From the NCBI GenBank assembly GCA_032433765.1, contig JAVIAB010000025.1:33148115-33212114 (forward strand): DNA of 64,000 nt, written 5' to 3'. The notes beneath the pieces were generated by a model, which made no database searches, was not told where the DNA came from, and saw nothing but the letters and a program-made list of their open reading frames with translations. Position 1 is the stretch's first letter. Each line of letters opens with the position of its first letter. This stretch comes from Megaustenia siamemsis. Its lineage: Eukaryota; Mollusca; Gastropoda; Stylommatophora; Ariophantidae. Position numbers and translations under genes: made by a program. This document shows, in pieces, positions 55,354 to 64,000 of the stretch.

Positions 55354-55612
55354 ACTTACCTGGAAAAACAATGTTGTCCAGCTCAAACAATGATTTAGAC
55401 ATTCTGAGTTGAAAGATGAAGGTAATGCAAGAAAAAAGTTTCATTGATAAGCTGGTAGAGAAGGTGGACACGTGGGTCCTGTGATGAGCAGAAACTAGAG
55501 GAATCATCTAGCAAATCCTCAAATGAGAGACAAAAAAAAAGGCCAACCTAGGGAGACACTGTGAAGAACACTGACAGGAGTGAGATTGAAAAGTTCATCT
55601 AGAAGAAAGACT
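55354..55612 (-). other. Exon-like duplicated segment, copy 2
   Basis: Same layout as 54133-54390: branch/pyrimidine tract, CTCAG, 44 bases encoding MSKSLFELDNIVFPG, donor CCAG|GTAAGT with border at 55360. I/V is the only residue difference. The conserved stretch also includes the sequence upstream, so the whole ~255-bp block was duplicated. Confidence 0.45.
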
Positions 55613-55693
55613 TATGACGAGGTACACTATGAACCTTGTCTAACAGCACTGGAATTGTGTAAAATACTGAAGGGAAAGTGGCTTGGAGAGTAA

Positions 55694-55934
55694 AGTACCC
55701 CCGTCATGCTAGTATAGGGAATATGGTGTTAGTGACCATTAATTTTACAGACCTTTGGCACATGATTTTTGGGGTAATGTGGTCGGTATTACGCCCGTGC
55801 TGCTTTATTTTCCCAGAAAAAATCCGGTACCCATTTAAGGCTGGGTGAACCCGGAAGCCGTCGGTTGGGATCGAACCCTACCTCTTGTACTTTGTAGTCC
55901 AGTTCACTAACCACTGAGCTATCGCAGCTCCCCT
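55694..55934 (-). mobile_element. SINE S1 copy with ~19-bp imperfect target duplication
   Basis: Flanks aaagtggcttggagagtaa (55675-55693) and aaagtggcatggaaagtaa (55935-55953). The minus-strand head has TAGCTCAGTGGTTAG (A box) and GGTTCGATCCC (B box), and is nearly identical to 2833-3091. The two mismatches in the duplication suggest some age. Confidence 0.9.
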
Positions 55935-56022
55935 AAAGTGGCATGGAAAGTAATAAATTAAATTACTACTTCATTATCACATAATGAAGATGACCAAATT
56001 AAAAAAATGATAGTTTATTTAC

Positions 56023-56223
56023 CAGGAAACAACTTGCGTAAGTCGTACTTGTTGCCAAAAACTGTCGAGAAATGGACATCATCTATCTGGGGAGATTTGA
56101 TCCCGTGATTGGTGGCTAAGCGAGCTACAGCTCTAAGTTCTGACCAATCAATAATTGATGGGTTTCGATCCAATTCAGTTTTAATGTAGACATGTAGCTG
56201 ATGAGTACTTCTCGTTTCTTATC
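56023..56223 (-). CDS. Host gene exon (2nd visible) carrying a one-base frameshift
   Basis: The acceptor is TAATCACTGCAG before 56223 and the donor is TTTCCTG|GTAAAT at 56023, giving 201 nt. From phase 0 (exon 58151-57970) to phase 1 (exon 49555-49404) the length should be 3n+1, so one base is missing or two are extra. The first residues read DKKREVL; the frame then shifts near 56203 to HQLHVYIKTELDRNPSIIDW, SELRAVARLATNHGIKSPQI, DDVHFSTVFGNKYDLRKLFP, G. Both halves look conserved. It may be an assembly error, a real disabling mutation, or an alternative acceptor (CATCAG at ~56199). The N-terminal YIKxELxxNP and C-terminal F-x-N-x-YDLRKLFPG fit NO VEIN-like proteins. Confidence 0.8.
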
Positions 56224-56404
56224 CTGCAGTGATTAGAAAAATAAGTTCAACGAGTTAAACAAGAATCATATGTTGAACAAAGAAACATAATTTAACCATA
56301 TGGTGGAGTAGGGAGCATTAACTGACAAAAAGAACTGTTTTAAATCAAGAATGGCATACTTAACGAATATATTTTTAAAAAAAAATATAGGTCTTTCAAA
56401 AAGG

Positions 56405-56575
56405 GATATCATCATCAACATCATCAAGTACCGGGCTTGCTGGCGTAGTGATCATGTCTCTCCACAACTTTCGATCTCGACAGTTATTTATCATTTCTGC
56501 TGTTGACCTTCTGCCAAGCCATTCTCTTAAGCTGTCTCGTATATTTTCTCTTTGCTTCCCTCTATCTCTTCATAG
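56405..56575 (-). mobile_element. LINE family B 3' fragment
   Basis: It begins catcatcaacatcatcaagt then accgggcttgctggcgtag, and covers only the end of the ORF (LWRDMIT, RQKVNSRNDK-like words). It is cut at ctatctcttcat. Confidence 0.85.
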
Positions 56576-57129
56576 GGATATGATTATAAATTATCACTAT
56601 CAGGCTTTTAGCTTCTTCTGGAGCACAGTTAATCAAATAATCAAAACCCATTGGACCCCTTATTGAATTACTGGCCACAGAGAAAGAGTCTCTATCTATC
56701 TCTGTTCTTGGACATTTTCTCTATTTTTCTTCAGTCTAGGCGAATGTTCTTCAGGGCTTCCATGACCTCCTTTTCCATGCATTCCTGAACCATCTCTGCT
56801 TTCTCCTTCCCAGTGGATTCCATGACAGTGCCTATCTTGCTATGCTGGCATCAGGTTTTTCTGGAGTAAAGGATTCCAACATTTTTTATTTTCAGATCAG
56901 CATTCTTTTTGTAAGAGTTACACTTAATTCATAAGGGTTTTCCTGAGAACTTTCTAGACCTTATAATGTAATTTGCAAGGGAAAACAGACCATCTGTGCC
57001 TCTTCTTACACTTGTTATGATAAAAATAAATGTACACAAAATCTATTTGTTGAAAATTGTAGGCACAATTGCAAAAATAATTCACATTATACAAGGGACT
57101 GCCAATCACATCCGACCCAAATCAATATT

Positions 57130-57438
57130 CCTTTTTTTCCGTTTGCCAGCTTTTACCCTTGATGAAGATCCTTAGAGACCAGGAACTGAATTTGACATGT
57201 TAATCCGTTTTTCCTTGGCAGCAGTGTGAACAGGGGTCCCTCGCCACACAGGCAGTAACTCCGTCTTCAGAGGTACTCATATTTTTTATATCCATGGTCA
57301 AGACTCGTTGCTGAGACCAGGTGTGGTTGCTGTAGAGAGAAATCATAAATAAAAATCCTAACTGGTGAAGCCAGGATTTGAACCCACAACCTCTCTGTCT
57401 CGATGCCGGTGTTTTGCCTCAAGACTAACCAGTCCCCC
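57130..57438 (-). mobile_element. tRNA-derived SINE family S2, copy 3
   Basis: The minus-strand head TGGGGGACTGGTTAGTCTTG and B box GTGGGTTCAAATCC; body shared with 11310-11631 (gtgaacaggggtccctcgcc on the plus strand). Its left end is a T-run. Confidence 0.82.
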
Positions 57439-57518
57439 AAATCAACATTTGAAACTAACTATAAAGGTCAACCAAGTAGACTAGATGGATATACATAAGC
57501 TATAACAAGGTTATCGGT

Positions 57519-57810
57519 TCAATTTTTTTTTTGAAAATAATGTTTCTGATTATGAATCTGTGTCCTTTCCCTTCAATTTGATGCCTAATATATATGTCTA
57601 TGTTAGTTTTAGTAAGCACTGTTGGATTAAAATGGACCCTCACTTTGGGTAGGTGAGTACCATTTTCATATAATTTTTTTTTTTAAACACAAATTTGTAT
57701 TTTTAATTGCTTAAATTCTTATCCTTCAATTTTTTTTCAAAATAATGTTTCTGATTATGAATCTGTGTCCTTTTAATCTTCAATTTGATGCCTAATATAT
57801 ATGTCTATGA
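57519..57810. repeat. Two ~85-bp direct repeats in intron
   Basis: 57519-57602 and 57727-57810 share aataatgtttctgattatga, atctgtgtcctttt-like and cttcaatttgatgcctaata. They are separated by ~125 bases. No gene. Confidence 0.8.
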
Positions 57811-57969
57811 CTTATTATAGTGAAAATATGAAAGATTTAGTGAAAGAAGTATTTTCCAGGAAGAAAAAATGATGGCAAAACACTAGTGACTGGGTAGAAA
57901 AACACTGGACATTAAGGGTTAAGTAACATACAAGTGGAGGTGAGAAATAAAGAAGCAAATACATCTGAC

Positions 57970-58151
57970 CTTCCATGACTCTGACTTGAGAATGGGAACA
58001 ATGTGACTGTGAATGATGTCATGGGCAGTCATCTGTTTGATGCCCATCTTAAGAAGCAGTTTCACCACTTGAGAGTTGACTTCATCATCACTTGTGTTGG
58101 TCAAGTCGGTGTGGACAATTTTTAGATCTTTCTTGAGCTCAAATAATGGGT
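57970..58151 (-). CDS. Host gene exon (1st visible)
   Basis: The acceptor is ATTATCATCAG before 58151 and the donor is TGGAAG|GTCAGA at 57970, giving 182 nt. Two bases (AC) complete Asp with one base from an exon outside the window, then 60 codons: PLFELKKDLKIVHTDLTNTS, DDEVNSQVVKLLLKMGIKQM, TAHDIIHSHIVPILKSESWK. The L-x-x-LGbKxbxxxDIIxxHIxPbLxSxxWK pattern agrees with the NO VEIN-like family, where it follows the central helical region. It joins in frame to DKKREVL of the next exon. No upstream exon was found up to 64000, so that intron is longer than 5.8 kb. Confidence 0.87.
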
Positions 58152-58453
58152 CTGATGATAATATATTACAAGATTAAATGTGGAAATAAGATTTCTTGTG
58201 AGTATTACTGAAGGACAAAAGCATGAACGAAATCTGATATTGAGAAATCTCTATACTGGACAAGATGTTAGATCTTATCAAATTGTAAACATGTAGGCAG
58301 GAAATGTGTAAGATGTAAACAAGGGGAGGGAATTAATGAATTGGTCACAGCTACTTGATTTTATCTTAAAGTGGCATTTTAGTTCTAATATTGGAAACTT
58401 TGCTCCATTTTTGGATGAATATCTCCTGAGTTTATTACATTCCACTCATTCTT

Positions 58454-59428
58454 GTTGTTGTTGTTATGGACCCAGTGACCTTTGAGCTGTTGCCCTTTGG
58501 CCCAATGCCATGTAGTAGTATCTGCAGTATTTTTAAGTTCTGCTGTGGTTCCGTACAGAGTGTTCCATTTGGAGGGTCTTTGAGGAAGTGTGTTGTTCTG
58601 TTGTCAGTGAGCTCCGGACATTGAAACAGGTGGTGTTCTACAGTTTCTTGTGGGTGATTACAGAGTGGACATACTGGGGTATGGTTTTCTTGTATTCTAT
58701 TAATGTGGTTATTTAGCATAACATGTCCTGTTCTCAGTCTGAAGATGGCGGTTTGGTCTCTTCTTGTTAGGTTGTTGATGTCTTGTGGATTTGGTCTTGC
58801 CATATATTTAAAAAGCTCTCTCTCTGTTTTCCCTAAGGCCCATCCATTCAACCACTCCTCCCTACTGTTGGAGTTTATGACTTGTTTGGCTGTGTCTAGT
58901 GTGATGAATGTATGTATCTGTGTTTGTCTGGATCCTCTCTTAGCTAATGTATCTGCCTTATCATTTCCTGGTATATTTGAGTGTCCTGGGATCCATTGCA
59001 TTACCAATCTTATGTTATGTGTTTCACTGAGTTTGTCTGTATCTATGATAAGCTGTGTGAGTTCTGGTTTGTTCGTGTTGTTTCCCAGTGCTTGCAGAGC
59101 GATTTGGAATCCGTAAATATGACTGTGTTTGTTTTCTTCGATGGTGTGGTATCGAAATCGTATTTAAATGATAAATTGCTGTTTCAATAGCTGTTATTTC
59201 TGCTTCATAATTGTTACAGACTTCACCACAAGGGCCACAAATTTCTTCTGCTGTTCCATCTGGATAATGTATTAATATTCCATATCCAGCTTTTGAAGTA
59301 GCGTTAGTTGCTGCACCATCTGTGTATATATGTATCCAGTCTTCTGGATAAGTATCTATTGTTTTCCTTGCTGCTACTGTTACTGGGTCTGCTTTTTTGT
59401 CTGTTCTGTCACATATCTCTACATTTAG
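58454..59428 (-). mobile_element. RNase H-bearing LINE 3' end with 11-bp duplication
   Basis: Flanks cactcattctt at 58443-58453 and 59429-59439. Minus-strand frames: IHIYTDGAATNATSKAGYGI (first Asp) with NNYEAEITAIETAIYHL (Glu), then after a frameshift IPGHSNIPGNDKADTLAKRG (His and last Asp) and CPLCNHPQETVEHHLFQCPE, a C-x2-C...H...C finger. It ends in (CAA)n. This differs from 17383-18286 in sequence but has the same layout, so it is another I/Nimb-like family, 5'-truncated to RNase H and tail. Confidence 0.9.
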
Positions 59429-59552
59429 CACTCATTCTTAAAATTGATACTTTAAGGGAGAGGTTCAGCTTCTGACTCAACACATAAAACATCACATTTT
59501 AGCTTAAGTATATATTTGTATATATATTAATAATAATAATAAATAATACATA

Positions 59553-60482
59553 ATGAAGAAATGCTGCACTGGTAATAAAGGCATTGAATGGATACAAGGA
59601 GACCATTTGGAGGACCTCGACTTTGCTAATGACATAGTTCTCATCAGCAGTCAGATAAAAACGATGCAGGAAAACACAAATGAACTATCATCAATAGCCA
59701 GCAAAATTGGGTTTGAGATCAATCATGAAAAGACTAAAGTCATGAAAAGTTTAATTCCAACAGGTGACAAAATATACATGGAAAACAAACCAGTAGAAGA
59801 GATCGATCACTTTATCTATCTTGGAAGTCACATTGATCGAGAAGGGGATACAAGTAAAGAAATTAGAATCAGAATAGCTAAAGCAGCAATGTCTTTCAGA
59901 AGCCTTGAAAAGTTGTGGAAATCAAAACTCATCAGCGCGAACACAAAACTTAGACTATTCAAATCAAATGTACTATCAACCCTTACGTATGCGTGTGAAA
60001 GCTGGAAAACAACAAGAGATATAGAAACAAAGTTGAACGCATTCGAAAATAAATATCTAAGGAAAATACTTGGTATAGCGTGGAACGAATTAAAAACAAA
60101 TGAGGAAATTAGAGAAATCGCCAATCAACCACTAATATCTTCAGTAATAAAGAAAAGACGATGGTCATATGTTGGACATGTGATGAGAAGAGATAATAAC
60201 CGAATAACAAAGCAGGCCCTCATATGGGAAACAACAGGTAAGAGAAAAAGAGGAAGACCCAGGGAGACACTGAGAAGAACATTGATGAGAGAGGCAAGAG
60301 CAGCAGGAATCAGCTCCCTCAATGAGATAGAGCAGCTTGCACAGAACAGAGACAAATGGCGAGATTTGATAAAATATCTTTAAAAGAAAACTGCTAGAAC
60401 AAAAATTCAGATATGAGAAGGAGTATCTTGGTCTATGCCCTATGGGCCGGCTACGGCTCGAAAGGTCAATAGATAGATAGAT
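59553..60482 (+). mobile_element. LINE family C, C-terminal half, open frame
   Basis: The ORF 59553-60383 (276 residues) is uninterrupted: MKKCCTGNKGIEWIQGDHLE, DLDFANDIVLISSQ (FAND in place of FADD), EIDHFIYLGSHIDREGD, ACESWKTTRDIETKLNAFEN, RRWSYVGHVMRRDNNR, GKRKRGRPRETLRRTL. The 3' end (gaaaggtcaatagatagata) has the (TAGA)n tail. It is 5'-truncated; the altered catalytic Asp means it could not polymerise even if complete. Confidence 0.93.
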
Positions 60483-60492
60483 TTATTTTTAC

Positions 60493-60905
60493 CCAGTCTT
60501 AACATATGGATGCAAATCATGGACAATAGGACAACAGACAAGAAAATCACTGGAGTCTGTAGAAATGTGGTTTTACAGAAGAATGTTGAGAGTACCATGG
60601 ACAGAGAAGAGAGTAATGAAGATGTTCTGAGAGAGGTCAAAGCAAACAGAGAATAATTTCCAATATTAGGAAGAAAACAATCATTATTTTTGGCCATGTA
60701 ATAAGAAGAGAACAACTGGAATATATTGTAACAACTGGAAAAATTGAGGGACGAAAGAGATAGAGGGAAGCAAAGAGAAAAAATAACAGACAGCTTGAGA
60801 GAATGGCTTGGCATAAGGCCAACAACAGACATGATAAATAGCTGCCGAGATCGAAAGTTGTGGAGAGACATGATCACCTACGCCAGCAGGCCCGGTACTT
60901 GATGA
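60493..60905 (+). mobile_element. LINE family B 3' fragment
   Basis: It directly follows the LINE C tail. Plus-strand words: YGCKSWTIGQQTRKSLESVE, MWFYRRMLRVPWT, EYIVTTGKIEG, then an extra base (gacgaaagagatag) breaking RRDRGK; it ends acttgatgaac. Several frame breaks. Confidence 0.88.
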
Positions 60906-61149
60906 ACATGATATATTTATACATGAATGATAGTAGTTTATGCTCATAACAAAAGTTATAAAAAGACTGGCAAATCTGAGAGGTCCAGGGGATGATGCAA
61001 TGTTCAGTTTGTAACCACAAAAGTTTGGCACAAAACAGATTCTTCTAATCACTTTGAATGTGTAATAGAAGAAGTGTGTATAGTTGATCTTAACTGGAAA
61101 CATACAAATGAGTGCATCAACTAAAGTGTCAGTGATAAACCACTGTGTA
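60906..61149. other. Intron sequence, open on the minus strand but unassigned
   Basis: A minus-strand frame through here encodes WFITDTLVDALICMF and IRRICFVPNFCGYKL, preceded by ACTACACAG. It is not convincingly similar to the host protein and no donor gives a good phase, so I do not call an exon. Confidence 0.35.
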
Positions 61150-62365
61150 GTTGTCTCAACTTGAGGGTTCACTCAAAGATAATAGCTGTGTGATATGAGG
61201 AGTTGTCTCAACTTGAGGGTTCACTCAAAGGCAATAGCTGTGTGATATGAGTTGTCTCAACTTGAGTGTCACTCAAAGACAATAGCTGTATGACATGAGT
61301 TGTCTCAACTTGAGTGTTCACTCAAAGACAATAGCTGTATGACATGAGTTGTCTCAACTTGAGTGTTCACTCAAAGACATAGCTGTATGACATGAGTTGT
61401 CTCAACTTGAGGATTCACTCAAAGACAATAACTGTGTGACATGAGTTGTCTCAACTTGAGTGTTCACTCAAAGACAATAACTGTGTGACATGAGTTGTTA
61501 AACTTGAGTGTTCACTCAAAGACAATAGCTGTATGACATGAGTTGTCTCACTTGAGTGTTCACTCAAAGACAATAACTGTGTGACATGAGTGTCTCAACT
61601 GAGTGTTCACTCAAGACAATAGCTGTATGACATGAGTTGTCTCAACTTGAGTGTTCACTCAAAGACAATAACTGTGTGACATGAGTTGTCTCAACTGAGT
61701 GTTCACTCAAAGACAATAGCTGTATGACATGAGTGTCTCAACTTGAGTGTTCACTCAAAGACAATAACTGTGTGACATGAGTTGTCTCAACTTGAGTGTT
61801 CACTCAAAGACAATAGCTGTATGACATGAGTGTCTCAACTTAAGTGTTCACTCAAAGACAATAGCTGTATGACATGAGTTGTCTCAACTTGAGTGTTCAC
61901 TCAAAGACAATAGCTGTATGACATGAGTTGTCTCAACTTGAGGATTCACTCAAAGACAATAACTGTGTGACATGAGTTGTCTCAACTTGAGTTTCACTCA
62001 AAGACAATAGCTGTATGACATGAGTTGTCTCAACTGAGGATTCACTCAAAGGCAATAACTGTGTGACATGAGTTGTCTCAACTTGAGTGTTCACTCAAAG
62101 ACAAAGCTGTATGACATGAGTTGTCTCAACTTGAGTGTTCACTCAAAGACAATAGCTGTATGACATGAGTTGTCTCAACTTAAGGATTCACTCAAAGACA
62201 ATAACGTGTGACATGAGTTGTCTCAACTTGAGTGTTCACTCAAAGACAATAGCTGTATGACATGAGTTGTCTCAACTTGAGTGTTCACTCAAAGACAATA
62301 GCTGTATGACATGAGTTGTCTCAACTTAAGGATTCACTCAAAGACAATAACTGTATGACAGGAGA
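61150..62365. repeat. Minisatellite, ~49-bp unit, about 25 copies, with a hairpin in each unit
   Basis: The unit ctcaacttgagtgttcactc, aaagacaatagctgtatgac, atgagttgt. Each contains ttgagtg-tt-cactcaa, a perfect 7-base inverted repeat with a 2-base loop. Alternating subtypes: agctgtatgac/aactgtgtgac and gtgttcactc/ggattcactc. Many units have single-base deletions (for example gagtgtctc for gagttgtctc). Confidence 0.94.
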
Positions 62366-62815
62366 CATTAAATAAGCTTACATCATGAATAAATATGTGT
62401 GCTGCAAGGTAGGAGAGGAAAAAACTCATGATTGAGCAAGAAGATAATTGTAGTTTAGCAGGAGGCCATCAGCGGCAGTCAAGCAGTTAAGATGAGAGCG
62501 AGTTATGGGCAGACAAGAGACTTGTTGCAGAGATAAGACTCTCAGGATTGTAGTTGGATAAGTTTCCATATTAGATTTAGAATGGAAGGACACTTGATCC
62601 AAGCAGTGAATAGTATAGTGTGGCATCATATACAGGATGGTTTGATAAGTATTTTTGATAATGGTTAGCACTGAAGTCTTGGATACTGAAGTTTGTAATG
62701 AAGCTTGTACATAATATATTTTACATATAGTGTTTGCTATCACTTAAATGTTGTTAGTGAATAGAATGGAAAGTCCTAGCGACAAGTTTATTATGTGGCA
62801 ATATTCGATGGAGTT
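62366..62815. other. Sequence between two arrays, no gene recognised
   Basis: A minus-strand frame of 105 codons (62743-62426) shows no domain and no clean splice borders. It is left as intron or intergenic. Confidence 0.4.
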
Positions 62816-63545
62816 CCCTTGTTGTGAATGAGTCAGACATCACGTCATTCTGTTTACATGTAACAGTTAGCAAGTCTTGTGACTGAGTCAGACATTCATG
62901 TCATTCTGTTTACATGTAACAGTTAGCAAGTCTTGTGACTGGGTCAGACATTCATGTCATCCTGTTTACATGTAACAGTTAGCAAGTCTTGTGACTGGTC
63001 AGACATTCATGTCATCCTGTTTACATGTAACAGTTATCAAGTCTTGTGACTGGGTCAGACATTCATGTCATCCTGTTACATGTAACAGTTAGCAAGTCTT
63101 GTGACTGGGTCAGACATTCATGTCATCCTGTTTACATGTAACAGTTAGCAAGTCTTGTGACTGGTCAGACATTCATGTCATCCTGTTTACAGTAACAGTT
63201 ATCAAGTCTTGTGACTGGGTCAGACATTCATGTCATCCTGTTTACATGTAACAGTTAGCAAGTCTTGTGACTGGGTCAGACATTCATGTCATCCTGTTTA
63301 CATGTAACAGTTAGCAAGTCTTGTGACTGGGTCAGACATTCATGTCATCCTGTTTACATGTAACAGTTATCAAGTCTTGTGACTGAGTCAGACATTCATG
63401 TTATCCTGTTTACATGTAACAGTTAGCAAGTCTTGTGACTGGGTAAGACATTCATGTCATCCTGTTTACATGTAACAGTTAGCAAGTCTTGTGACTGGGT
63501 CAGACATTTATGTCACCCTGTTTACATGTAACAGTTAGCAAGTCT
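62816..63545. repeat. Minisatellite, 56-57-bp unit, about 13 copies
   Basis: The unit gtcagacattcatgtcatcc, tgtttacatgtaacagttag, caagtcttgtgactggg; variants tca/cat, gttag/gttat and ctgggt/ctggt. The inner tttacatgtaa is a palindrome. On the minus strand units contain TTACATGTAAACAG. Confidence 0.94.
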
Positions 63546-63751
63546 TGCAGCAGCTCAAGAGCAGAAGTCATACCAATGTCCAATCATAAGATGACATCAA
63601 ACAGTGCTTAAGCAGGTAGAGGCTAACCAGAGAGTGAAAGTTACACTAATCATTATAAGTAGAGCTAACCACAACCCAGAATATAAGACAGATTCACACT
63701 AAGTGAAAGCATACTGGGCCTCTTATTTTTTATGGCTGTTTGCAGGCTATC
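63546..63751. other. Short single-copy spacer
   Basis: No recognised repeat or frame between the 57-bp array and the LINE D fragment. Confidence 0.4.
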
Positions 63752-64000
63752 TAGTGTGTCCTTCTTCTACCTTTCAGCTCCCTGTGAAGCATAGGCCTTC
63801 AACAAACACTTTCCAAGTCGTTCTGTTTCTTGCCATTCTTTTAAGATCATTCCATGTCTTCCCCATCATCTTCATCTCTGCTTCTAACTGTCTTCTCCAA
63901 GAATTCTTTGGTCTTCCTCTTTGTCTTTCCCCTGGGGATTCCAAAAAGGGCCTGTTGTGTAATACTCTCAGTTGGCTTCCGCAGTGTGTGTCCTATCCAG
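63752..64000 (-). mobile_element. LINE family D 3' fragment, cut by window edge
   Basis: Plus strand tccttcttctacctttcagc then ccctgtgaagcataggcctt is the inverse of the family D 3' end; minus reading gives KRMARNR, GKTWNDLK, RRQLEAEMKM and GRP/RPKNSWRR-like words, running out of the window at the WIGHTL region. It continues beyond 64000. Confidence 0.9.

Noticed and set aside
60684..61172. Possible upstream exon (WFITDTLVDALICMF)
   Set aside because: Half of the frame is LINE B tail; the rest has no clear similarity to the host protein and no donor in correct phase.
62426..62743. 105-codon minus-strand frame
   Set aside because: Low-information, threonine/serine-rich translation between two arrays; no splice signals fitting the host gene.

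Overview
This is intron-rich, AT-rich animal (metazoan) DNA. The evidence is 14 exons of one minus-strand gene with canonical GT/AG borders, many non-LTR retrotransposon copies, tRNA-derived SINEs and more than a dozen minisatellite arrays. An invertebrate, possibly a mollusc, fits the repeat style, but that is only an impression. I see no bacterial operons, no CRISPR array and no genuine tRNA or rRNA gene.

The host gene runs right to left from at least 58151 to 3613. Its exons, in transcription order, are 58151-57970, 56223-56023, 49555-49404, 40670-40425, 37726-37496, 32102-31983, 27498-27265, 24304-24100, 21313-21089, 19230-18980, 14293-14103, 11205-11000, 8696-8571 and 4101-3613: about 3.06 kb of coding sequence in 54.5 kb. 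Splice phases agree at every junction, except that exon 56223-56023 is one base out of register. The predicted ~1,020 residues resemble the middle-to-C-terminal part of large NO VEIN/sacsin-like proteins (animal relatives of Arabidopsis NOV, with an Hsp90-like ATPase domain). This is recognition from memory, not a search. Both ends of the gene lie outside the window.

Introns are packed with tandem arrays, and several touch exon borders. The strongest is a ~47-bp array (43398-49403, about 97 units). Each unit repeats the last ~20 bases of the neighbouring exon plus its GTAAGT donor, so the real donor is followed by dozens of near-identical decoys. A 74-bp array (13072-14102) does the same for another exon. 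A 44-bp array and a 31-bp array carry acceptor-like and donor-like motifs beside two further exons.

The rest is mostly mobile DNA. Four or five RTE-like LINE families are present (here A to E), mostly 5'-truncated and with family-specific simple 3' tails. There are also RNase H-bearing, I/Nimb-like LINE 3' ends, at least three tRNA-derived SINE families and foldback elements. Insertions are nested, and target-site duplications are readable in many cases: LINE B inside LINE A2, an RNase H LINE inside LINE B, and LINE C inside a SINE inside an older LINE relic. All LINE copies look broken.
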